From contig CAYQTL010000101.1 in the NCBI GenBank assembly GCA_964420405.1, forward strand, positions 1 to 11,954: DNA of 11,954 bases, in the 5' to 3' direction. Within the stretch, counting starts at the first letter, position 1. Every line of letters begins with the position of its first letter. Positions 6,773 to 11,954 of the stretch are shown here, one piece after another. A program made the translations under genes and the position numbers. The DNA comes from CAYQTL01 sp964420405. GTDB taxonomy: Bacteria > Acidobacteriota > Thermoanaerobaculia > Thermoanaerobaculales > Sulfomarinibacteraceae. The notes under the pieces are model-generated. The model saw only the letters and a list, made by a program, of their open reading frames with translations. It searched no databases and was not told the DNA's origin.

Positions 6773-7435
6773 TCACCAGGGAAGCCGCTCGCCGTTGGCG
6801 TGCCAGAAGCCGCCGGAGGTGTCGAGCGTGAGCTCGTCGATCCGCTCGATCAGGCCGGAGGCGGACTCGGGCGGGTCGACCAGGCCCTGCTGGCCGGTCA
6901 TGTCGGTTCGCACGAAACCGGGGTGGAGGATGGCCACCGCGACGCCGCGGTCGCGCAGGTCGTGGGCGAGGGAGCGGCCGGCCATGTTGACCGCCGCCTT
7001 CGACATCCGGTAGCCGTACCGCCCGCCGGAGGTGTTGTCCTCGATGGAGCCCATGCGGCTGGTGACGATCGCCACCTTGGATCCCTCCCGCAGCGAGCCC
7101 AGCAGCGCGGCCGTGACCCGGAGCGGGCCGAGGCTGTTGACCTCGAACTGCGTGCGGATGCTGTCCATGTCGAGGTCGTCGAGGCTCTCGTCGGACAGCA
7201 GCCCGGCGTTGTTGACGAGCACGTCGACCGGTGTGTCGGCGACAGCCTCCGCGAGCCCACGGACGCCGTCGTCCGAGGTCACGTCGACGCCTCCGACGAC
7301 GCGCGCGCCCGAAGCTTCGAGCTCGTGGCTCGGCTCGCGGCACGCGGCGACGACCGAGTCGCCCCGCTCGAGGTACTGACGGGTGAGCTCGAGGCCGATG
7401 CCCCGGTTGGCGCCGGTGATGACGACGGTGGCCAT
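6773..7435 (-). CDS. Short-chain dehydrogenase/reductase (C-factor/sniffer type)
   Basis: 220 residues with a Rossmann fold. The cofactor loop is TGANRGIG (7-14), the structural NNAG is at 75-78, and the conserved Asn is N100. The catalytic residues are Ser (S126 or S130 in VTSRMGS), Tyr142 and Lys146 in YRMSK. The phrase around MGSIEDNTSGGRY and SKAAVN resembles the C-factor (CsgA)/sniffer-like SDR branch, cytosolic NAD(P)H-dependent carbonyl reductases. The substrate cannot be inferred. ATG at 7433-7435 has GGAGGG eight bases upstream; that Shine-Dalgarno lies in a hairpin (7444-7458). It follows the DUF6116-like gene by 43 bases on the same strand and may be co-transcribed with it. The tetR gene downstream has its own promoter. 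Confidence 0.93.
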   Translation of the reverse strand: MATVVITGANRGIGLELTRQYLERGDSVVAACREPSHELEASGARVVGGVDVTSDDGVRGLAEAVADTPVDVLVNNAGLLSDESLDDLDMDSIRTQFEVNSLGPLRVTAALLGSLREGSKVAIVTSRMGSIEDNTSGGRYGYRMSKAAVNMAGRSLAHDLRDRGVAVAILHPGFVRTDMTGQQGLVDPPESASGLIERIDELTLDTSGGFWHANGERLPW

Positions 7436-7443
7436 GGTCGGGT

Positions 7444-7458
7444 CCCTCCGCGGGAGGG
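7444..7458 (-). promoter_or_regulatory. Hairpin that includes the SDR Shine-Dalgarno
   Basis: On the minus strand CCCTCC pairs with GGAGGG around loop CGC. GGAGGG is also the best ribosome-binding site for the SDR gene, eight bases before its ATG. It could limit SDR translation unless unfolded, or be a weak terminator of the upstream DUF6116-like gene; there is no T-run. Confidence 0.4.
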
Positions 7459-7478
7459 GATCGCAGCGGCGGACGGGT

Positions 7479-7715
7479 TCATTCCCCGGGGGTGACGTCG
7501 CGCGGAGGCTCCCGTCGGTCGCCGCGGGCCCCGCGGCCCCGCCACGACGCCGCGAGCACCGTGAGCAGCGCGAGCACCGCCTCGTCGACGAAGGGCAGCG
7601 GGTCGGGTACCAGCAGGTCGACCACCAGCAGCGCCGCCAGCAGCAGCGTCAGCCACGGCGAGCGGATGCGGCCGAGAAGCCGCTCGAGAGCGCCGGAGGA
7701 GGAGCGCCCGACCAT
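7479..7715 (-). CDS. Small DUF6116-like membrane protein
   Basis: 78 residues. The pattern LERLLGRIRSPWLTLLL (10-26), then VPDPLPFVDEAVLALLTVL (36-54) and ASW, is what I recall for the DUF6116 family of small proteobacterial membrane proteins of unknown role. Two hydrophobic stretches (~21-36 and ~45-57) are joined by the PDPLPFVDE turn; the tail is charged (RGRGARGDRREPP). The same frame stays open much further upstream, but that part is antisense to the Rel-like gene, so the ATG at 7713-7715 is chosen. No Shine-Dalgarno precedes it. A TACCAT (-10-like, 7724-7729) only about nine bases upstream suggests a very short or absent leader; this is inference. It is divergent from the Rel-like gene and 43 bases before the SDR gene. 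Confidence 0.75.
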   Translation of the reverse strand: MVGRSSSGALERLLGRIRSPWLTLLLAALLVVDLLVPDPLPFVDEAVLALLTVLAASWRGRGARGDRREPPRDVTPGE

Positions 7716-7823
7716 CGGACACGATGGTAGCAGCCGCAGCCGTCGGCCGAAGCCGGCGCCGATCGCGGTATCCTCGTCGGACACGGGCGGCCCGCGTGGA
7801 CGGCGGCAGCAGCGCCTGCCGGG

Positions 7824-7830
7824 AAAGGAG
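7824..7830 (+). promoter_or_regulatory. Shine-Dalgarno fixing a TTG start
   Basis: AAAGGAG five bases before TTG at 7836-7838. It supports this rare start codon for the Rel-like gene, for which no ATG lies near the first conserved residues. Confidence 0.75.
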
Positions 7831-7835
7831 ACGCG

Positions 7836-8912
7836 TTGACGCGTGACTCGAGACGGCTGCAACGGTTCCTTGAGGCGTACGAAGGCTACGTCCGGCGGGT
7901 GCTGCAGCCGACCCAGGACGAGATCCGCGACCTGCTGGCCGGTTGGCAGCGTCCCGAGCACTGGGAGAAGTACAAGCGCACCAACCGGATCCCGATCCCG
8001 ACCCCGATCAAGATGGTCCACTCGCGGATCAAGCGGCCCGAGCAGGTGGTGGACAAGATCCTCCGCAAGCCGGAGCGCTTTCCGGGTGGCCTCGGGCAGG
8101 AGAGCGTCCGCCGGATGTACGACACCATCGGCATCCGGGTGGTGGTGTTCTTCCTCTCCCACCTGCCGCTGGTGGACCGGGAGCTGCGCTCCTCGGAGAT
8201 GCTCGAGGTGTCGGAGCAGGAGCCGCCCACCGCCTACATGAGCCCGCGCCAGGCCCAGGTGCTGAGCCTCGACCACCTGGTGCAGCTCGAGAAGGAGAGC
8301 GGCTACTCGTCGGTCCACTACATCCTTCGGCTGCGGGACAGCGCGGTGCCGGAGGCGGACCGACCGTTCTTCGAGGTCCAGATCCAGACCGCGGCCCAGG
8401 AGCTGTGGAGCGCCATGGAGCATCACCTCGGCTACAAGCCCGGTGGCCGCACGAGCGTCGCAGCGCGGCGCCAGTTCAAGATCCTGGCGACGCTGGTGTC
8501 GGCGATCGACGACCACTTCGACCTGCTCTACGACGAGCTCAACCGCTACCAGGACGAGCAGACCTACGACGACGGCGACGACCTGACGGTCGAGAACCTG
8601 CCCCCCGTGCTCGCCGAGCACGGGATCGCCTGCGCTCAGCGGGACATCAACAACATCCTCAAGTTCCTCTACAGCCGTGGGGTCGAGCGTGTCCGGGACG
8701 TGCGCGCGCTGGCGACGCCGAAGCGGCTGTCGATCATCCGCTCCACCTACCTCGCGGTGTCGGGCCGCCACCCGCTGAACCTCGAGGTGATTGCGACGCT
8801 GGCGGCGCTGCGGGGCGCCACCAGCGAGCGGGCCGAGGTCGAGAGGATCAAGGCCCAGATCTCCTACCGGGGCGCGTGGGACGCCATCCGCAGCGAGTTC
8901 CTGCAGACCTGA
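7836..8912 (+). CDS. Stand-alone RelA/SpoT synthetase-domain protein
   Basis: 358 residues, start TTG. The central part (~50-205) matches the (p)ppGpp synthetase fold: SRIKRPEQVVDKILRK (63-78, the basic nucleotide-binding segment), YDTIGIRVVV (95-104), GYSSVHY (156-162, with the Tyr that stacks on the acceptor nucleotide) and FEVQIQTAAQELWSAMEHHLGYK (179-201, carrying the catalytic Glu180). There is no HD hydrolase domain and no TGS/ACT tail, so it resembles a small alarmone synthetase. The usual EVQIRT is EVQIQT here (Gln184 for Arg). Residues ~205-358 are an extra helical C-terminal region I do not recognise. Known: such enzymes transfer pyrophosphate from ATP to GTP/GDP; some SAS-fold proteins instead act as toxins modifying other nucleotides or tRNA. 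It is monocistronic, divergent from the DUF6116-like gene and 14 bases from a convergent gene. Family call strong, activity inferred. Confidence 0.9.
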   Translation: MTRDSRRLQRFLEAYEGYVRRVLQPTQDEIRDLLAGWQRPEHWEKYKRTNRIPIPTPIKMVHSRIKRPEQVVDKILRKPERFPGGLGQESVRRMYDTIGIRVVVFFLSHLPLVDRELRSSEMLEVSEQEPPTAYMSPRQAQVLSLDHLVQLEKESGYSSVHYILRLRDSAVPEADRPFFEVQIQTAAQELWSAMEHHLGYKPGGRTSVAARRQFKILATLVSAIDDHFDLLYDELNRYQDEQTYDDGDDLTVENLPPVLAEHGIACAQRDINNILKFLYSRGVERVRDVRALATPKRLSIIRSTYLAVSGRHPLNLEVIATLAALRGATSERAEVERIKAQISYRGAWDAIRSEFLQT

Positions 8913-8926
8913 CGGGGAGTGGCCGG

Positions 8927-9796
8927 TCAGCTGTCGGCGTAACCGCGCAGCCGGTTGATCTCGTCGAGCATCTGCTCCCGCGGCACGTAGCTCGGGTACG
9001 GCTCGAGGCGGCCGCGCAGGCCGCCGATCTTGAGCACCAGCACCTGCCCGTCGGGGGTCGCCTCGATCCATCGCTGGACCGCGGCGTCCAGCTTGTGCCG
9101 CTGGTAGCCCCCCAGGCTGATGCCGTGCTCGTCGAGGAACTCGGTCAGCAGCTCCTGGGCCGCGCTGGTGAGCTCGGTCGAGCCCTGGAACTCCTGCAGC
9201 AGCGGCCGCTCGTCGAGGTCGGCGAGCAGCAGCCGTCGGGTGGAGCGGACCTGGACCGGCTGGGGGAGGTCCGCCGGCGGCTCGGGCGCCCCGACCAGGG
9301 GGGGGGCTGCGACGGCAGGTGGCTCGTCCCCAGGAGGCGCGGGCGTCGTCGGCGCGGACGCGGCCGCCGCCGCGGCCCGCTGCGCGCGGTCGAGCATCTC
9401 AGACACCGCGTCCCGGATCGTGGTCAGCGCGGCGTACAGGCCGACCGTCGCGGCGACGCCGTCGTCGCCCTCCACGCCCTCGCCGTGGGCGCCGAACCAC
9501 CCGTCGAGCTGCTCCACGAACTCGGCGAACCGCTGGACACGGGCGGTCTCGAGCCTGCCGGCGGCCGGCTCCGGCGCCTCGGCCAGCGCCACCGGGCGGG
9601 GCGGGCTCGCGGCGGCCGCCCGCAGCACGGGCTGGATCCGCTCGGAGACCGCCAGCACCCCGCTCCACAGCCGCCGCAGCTGGGCGTCGCCCCCGTCCTC
9701 GACGGCGAGGGCGCGTCGCTCCAGCAGGAAGTCGGCGATCCGCTCCACGTTGCGTCGGGCCCGGATGAGGTCGGCGTCTGGCAGCTGCTCGGACAT
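8927..9796 (-). CDS. Unrecognised 289-residue protein
   Basis: I do not recognise a family. Seen: an N-terminal charged helical part (1-60: MSEQLPDAD, then ARRNVERIADFLLERRAL), a second helical block (~84-145) with RFAEFVEQLDGWFGAHGE and a helix ending EMLDRAQR, an Ala/Pro-rich linker (~141-182) and a C-terminal module (~184-289) with ELTSAAQELLTEFLDEHGISLGG in two parts and a VLVLKIGGL strand. There is no signal peptide or membrane segment, so it is probably cytosolic. ATG at 9794-9796 is chosen because upstream in-frame residues look non-coding and overlap the DUF4388 gene; a GGAG lies ten bases before it. It follows the DUF4388 gene by 46 bases and is likely co-transcribed. Its stop is 14 bases from that of the convergent Rel-like gene, with no terminator visible between them. 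Confidence 0.8.
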   Translation of the reverse strand: MSEQLPDADLIRARRNVERIADFLLERRALAVEDGGDAQLRRLWSGVLAVSERIQPVLRAAAASPPRPVALAEAPEPAAGRLETARVQRFAEFVEQLDGWFGAHGEGVEGDDGVAATVGLYAALTTIRDAVSEMLDRAQRAAAAAASAPTTPAPPGDEPPAVAAPPLVGAPEPPADLPQPVQVRSTRRLLLADLDERPLLQEFQGSTELTSAAQELLTEFLDEHGISLGGYQRHKLDAAVQRWIEATPDGQVLVLKIGGLRGRLEPYPSYVPREQMLDEINRLRGYADS

Positions 9797-9842
9797 GTGG
9801 CTGTTACTCCGGCGACAGGCGGCTCGGCTCCGATTGTACCGG

Positions 9843-11039
9843 CTACTCGGCGAACGGGTCGCCGTGCTCGGGCTCGATCTCCAGGTACGGGTGCTCGGGG
9901 TCGCGCCCACGGTAGCGGCGCACCGACGTTGCGTCGCGGGCCTTGATCAGGCCGCGGCGCAGCAGGTTGTGCAGGATCACGCGGTTGTGCAGCTCGCTGC
10001 CGGGCAGCTGGTTGAGCACCTGCTCGACCGTGTAGCGGCCGTTGACCCGGGACAGGACGAAGCCCTCGGCGGGATCGCAGTCGAGCTGCACCAGCTCGCC
10101 GGGCGTGGCGGCCGGCTCGAGCACCCGGTCTGCGCGGAGCCGGTCCTCGTCGAGCTGCGCGCCCATCCGCTGCCGGAGGCCGTCGAGCAGGGGTCGCGCC
10201 TCGTCGTCGAGACCGTGCTTCTCCTCGAGGCTGGAGAGCTCCTTGAGAGCATCGAGCAGGCGTCCGCGGTCGAGCCAGTCCTCCAGGTCCCGGATGCCCT
10301 CCAGCCACGGCGCGTCGGAACGGCCGGGCCGGTCCGGCTCGGCGTCGGCCGGCGGGATGATCTGCATCAGCCCTTTGACGACGCACCGGTGCACGAACGC
10401 CAGCACGTCGAACTCGGGCACGCGGCAGTCCAGGGCGATCCGCTCGATGCTCCGCCTGCCGTCGATCGTCACGAGGATCGCCGACTCGAGGTCGTTGACG
10501 TCCTCGGGCGGCGATATCAGCACGGGGACGTGCCGGCAGTCCGGGATCACGCGCTCGATCCGCCGGCGCTCGTCGCGCTGGCGGAACCCCTCGAACAGGA
10601 ACGAGCTGACGGGCAGCTCGACGCTGAGGTAGTCGCGCTCGGGAAGGTGGTCCTCGAGGAACCGGAAGTTGCCCTCCTCCCACAGGATCAGGTCGTAGAT
10701 CGTCTCCTCGGTCTTGACCAGCAGGAGGTGGTCGAGCTCCGGCTTGTCGAGGTGTCCGAGCTTGACGGCGAGCTCGCCGAGCATGGCGCGGAAGTGGTCC
10801 TGCATCTCGATGAGATAGCGCAGGTCGTCCTCGCCGCAGTAGCCCCAGCCGACCAGGTAGTAGCCGAGCATCTCGCGGGGGTTGTCCGACGACACCGCCA
10901 CGACGTGACCGTGGTTGAAGTAGATCTTCTTGGTGTAGGCCGGGCCGTCCACCACCAGCATGCCGGTCTTCGAGCTCGACGACAGCCACTGCATCAGGTC
11001 GGCGAAGCTCATGGTGCGCAGGTTGCCGGCGATCGACAC
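9843..11039 (-). CDS. DUF4388 (PatA-like N-terminal) protein with two winged-helix-like repeats
   Basis: 398 residues. It opens VSIAGNLRTMSFADLMQWL with KTGMLVV following (1-30), the DUF4388 signature, then KKIYFNHGHVVAVSS (37-51). A second related part contains LDKPELDHLL and IYDLILWEEGNFRF (97-127). Two similar modules follow: ~184-227 (ILVTIDGRRSIERI, ending KGLMQI) and ~325-367 (FVLSRVNGRYTVEQVL, ending RRGLIKA), both like short winged helices, separated by a helical stretch (~245-295) of TPR-like character. Known: DUF4388 occurs in regulatory and signalling proteins of Acidobacteriota, Myxococcota and cyanobacteria (PatA-type), function poorly defined. The start is GTG at 11037-11039 because the family motif begins there; the ATG at 11010-11012 would cut it. 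No receiver or kinase domain is present. It is probably first in an operon with the 289-residue protein. Confidence 0.88.
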   Translation of the reverse strand: MSIAGNLRTMSFADLMQWLSSSSKTGMLVVDGPAYTKKIYFNHGHVVAVSSDNPREMLGYYLVGWGYCGEDDLRYLIEMQDHFRAMLGELAVKLGHLDKPELDHLLLVKTEETIYDLILWEEGNFRFLEDHLPERDYLSVELPVSSFLFEGFRQRDERRRIERVIPDCRHVPVLISPPEDVNDLESAILVTIDGRRSIERIALDCRVPEFDVLAFVHRCVVKGLMQIIPPADAEPDRPGRSDAPWLEGIRDLEDWLDRGRLLDALKELSSLEEKHGLDDEARPLLDGLRQRMGAQLDEDRLRADRVLEPAATPGELVQLDCDPAEGFVLSRVNGRYTVEQVLNQLPGSELHNRVILHNLLRRGLIKARDATSVRRYRGRDPEHPYLEIEPEHGDPFAE

Positions 11040-11188
11040 CTTGGGGACCCCCCGGTGGCCCCGCCCGGGTCCGGGCCGGGGCAGACGGCGTGCCCTACTG
11101 TAACCCGGCGCGGGGTCGTGCGGCGAGGCGCCGGCCCGGCGGCAACGTGCCCGTCCCGGACGGCGGGCCACGCCGCCGCTGGGCCGGA

Positions 11189-11554
11189 TCAGCCGCCCCC
11201 ACGCGGCGCCGACGGTCGGCTGAGGACGAACGCCAGCACGGCGACTCCGATCGCGGTCACGGTCACCTTGACGGGCCACGGACGGGTGAGGATCGGGTAG
11301 CTGAGAGAGGCCGCCACCAACAGCGTCGTGATCACCTTCACCCGCGGCCGGATGACGCCATGGCGGCGCCACTCGGTCAGCAGGGGGCCGAACCGCGGGT
11401 GGGCGTGGATCCAACGGTCGAGCCGCTCCGAGCCACGGGAGTAGCACGCCGCGGCGAGCAGCACGAACGGCGTCGTCGGCAGCAGCGGCAGGAACAACCC
11501 GAGCACGCCGGCGGCGATGCTGAGGTGTCCAAGGGTGACGTAGACGATCCGCAT
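11189..11554 (-). CDS. ybaN: YbaN/DUF454 inner-membrane protein
   Basis: 121 residues, normal for the family. Seen: an N-terminal hydrophobic segment (~5-24) running into the signature FLPLLPTTPFVLLAAACYSRGSERL (in two parts, 21-45), then RWIHAHPRFGPLLTEWRRHGVI (47-68) with the usual H-P-x-F-G and W residues, and two closely spaced C-terminal membrane segments (~73-90 and ~95-111). Known: DUF454 proteins are small inner-membrane proteins of undefined role. ATG at 11552-11554; a GGAGG lies somewhat far upstream (about 11 bases). The DUF4388 gene follows after about 150 bases on the same strand, so co-transcription is possible but unproven. Confidence 0.9.
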   Translation of the reverse strand: MRIVYVTLGHLSIAAGVLGLFLPLLPTTPFVLLAAACYSRGSERLDRWIHAHPRFGPLLTEWRRHGVIRPRVKVITTLLVAASLSYPILTRPWPVKVTVTAIGVAVLAFVLSRPSAPRGGG

Positions 11555-11616
11555 CGGGGCTCGGCCCTCCGGTTCTGGAACGCCGTCGGAGGCGGGGACA
11601 CTCCCTCGGCCACCCC

Positions 11617-11672
11617 GACGTCATCCTGAGCGAGCGGAGCGCCCGTCAGGGCGCGGAGGGAGTCGAAGGATC
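11617..11672. repeat. REP-like intergenic element (TCATCCTGAGC type)
   Basis: It starts with GTCATCCTGAGCGAGCGGAG and ends with GGGAGTCGAAGGATCT, the widespread intergenic repeat in which TCCTGAGC... and ...GAAGGA face each other. Inside is a perfect hairpin, GCGCCC (11639-11644), loop GTCA, GGGCGC (11649-11654). Elements with these ends are scattered between genes in many GC-rich bacterial genomes; their role is not settled. Confidence 0.85.
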
Positions 11673-11706
11673 TCCACACTGGCTGCACCGTCACTCGCAG
11701 GGGATG

Positions 11707-11763
11707 CCAGCGGCAGCGGCAGGAGTCAGCGTCAGCGGCAGGGACAGCGACAGCGTCAGCGAG
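11707..11763. repeat. Degenerate hexamer-periodic repeat (GNCAGC type)
   Basis: CAGCGG, CAGCGG, then TCAGCG, TCAGCG, ACAGCG, ACAGCG and TCAGCG, with a six-base period and small interruptions. It is the counterpart of 211-286 and shares the decamer CGGCAGGGAC with it. Confidence 0.75.
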
Positions 11764-11765
11764 CG

Positions 11766-11796
11766 GAGCGCGCTCGTAGCACCGGCGTCCAGCCGG
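11766..11796. repeat. Two small palindromes
   Basis: GAGCGCGCTC (11766-11775) is a perfect ten-base palindrome. CCGGC (11782-11786) pairs with GCCGG (11792-11796) around GTCCA. The word ACCGGCGTCCAGCCGGCG resembles a second common class of intergenic repeat in GC-rich genomes, but I am less sure of that than for the element at 11617-11672. Confidence 0.5.
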
Positions 11797-11903
11797 CGCG
11801 CCCATGTCCGAGCCCGACGGTTCGGCCTGCGAAGCCACGGACACGGAGGTGGACGCGGGTGGAGGGGGACGGGGTGCGGCGCCCGGTCGGCACTACAATC
11901 TCG

Positions 11904-11954
11904 TCGGGATCGGGATCGGGATCGGGATCGGGATCGGGATCGGGATCGGGATCG
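11904..11954. repeat. Telomere-like (TCGGGA)n tandem repeat at the window edge
   Basis: 51 bases, eight and a half perfect copies of TCGGGA, running off the right end of the window. GGG triplets separated by ATC loops meet the usual G-quadruplex rule on the plus strand. The reverse-complement unit appears three times at 179-198. It is most likely a microsatellite, perhaps at an assembly break. Confidence 0.95.

Larger units (their letters stand above)
11555..11954. other. Gene-free right flank with several repeat types
   Basis: No gene supported. Open frames that cross it translate into Arg/Ser/Ala-rich strings without domains and are driven by the hexamer repeats. It contains a REP-like element (11617-11672), a degenerate GNCAGC hexamer stretch (11707-11763), small palindromes (11766-11796) and a TCGGGA tandem run to the window edge. 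The gene upstream of ybaN, if any, lies outside the window. Confidence 0.65.

Noticed and set aside
7716..7823. Plus-strand promoter of the Rel-like gene (TATCCT near 7768-7773)
   Set aside because: Only a weak -10-like word with no -35 partner; not supportable.
7716..9071. Upstream extension of the DUF6116-like frame
   Set aside because: It is antisense to the Rel-like gene and gives a His/Val/Arg-rich shadow sequence; only the last 78 residues look like a real protein.
7943..9946. Long plus-strand frame overlapping the Rel-like gene and the 289-residue gene
   Set aside because: Shadow of better-supported genes in other frames; no motif, and Pro/Arg/Gly-rich.
11040..11188. Promoter for the DUF4388 gene (TACAGT near 11097-11102)
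   Set aside because: A -10-like word is present, but no acceptable -35 lies at 16-18 bases, so it was not listed.
11377..11844. Minus-strand open frame in the right flank
   Set aside because: Overlaps ybaN in another frame and runs through the REP-like element and hexamer repeats; no domain.
11707..11954. CRISPR array
   Set aside because: The repeat unit is six bases with no unique spacers; it is a microsatellite.

Overview
The window is strongly GC-rich DNA from a diderm bacterium: it encodes an outer-membrane TolC-type channel and a periplasmic adaptor. The lineage cannot be fixed from sequence alone. A DUF4388 protein, a TCATCCTGAGC-type intergenic repeat and hexamer microsatellites are compatible with Acidobacteriota (for example Thermoanaerobaculia) or a similar GC-rich environmental lineage; this is a low-confidence guess. 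No phage, transposase, CRISPR, tRNA or rRNA signal was seen.

Layout. 1-523 is a gene-free flank with a long hairpin and three short hexamer-repeat patches. 524-6665 (minus strand) is an efflux locus: a TetR-family repressor gene, then a two-gene operon for a periplasmic adaptor and a 1447-residue protein in which an RND inner-membrane pump is fused in frame to a TolC-like outer-membrane factor. 6773-7715 (minus) holds an SDR oxidoreductase of the C-factor/sniffer type and, upstream of it, a 78-residue DUF6116-like membrane protein. 7836-8912 (plus) is a stand-alone RelA/SpoT-type synthetase domain protein, divergent from the DUF6116-like gene. 8927-11554 (minus) carries an unrecognised 289-residue protein, a DUF4388 protein and a YbaN/DUF454 membrane protein. 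11555-11954 is a second gene-free flank with a REP-like element, a degenerate hexamer repeat and a telomere-like (TCGGGA)n run that reaches the window edge.

The most notable system is the efflux locus. The whole tripartite pump (adaptor, pump, exit duct) is specified by two polypeptides instead of three. At the pump/channel junction there is a signal-peptide-like stretch with an Ala-X-Ala end but no stop codon. Two near-identical palindromes (AACTGGYCGGCCGGTCAA) lie in front of tetR and in front of the adaptor gene. The tetR copy sits immediately downstream of a TTGACA-17-TACATT promoter, over the expected transcription start, so self-repression plus repression of the pump is the natural reading. 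An intrinsic terminator whose loop contains the tetR stop codon separates the repressor transcript from the pump operon.

The Rel-like gene runs tail to tail, 14 bases apart, into the unknown-protein gene, which lies 46 bases downstream of the DUF4388 gene and is probably in its operon. Whether these genes are functionally linked cannot be read from the sequence. Both flanks carry the same kinds of hexamer repeat, so these look like a dispersed repeat class of this genome.
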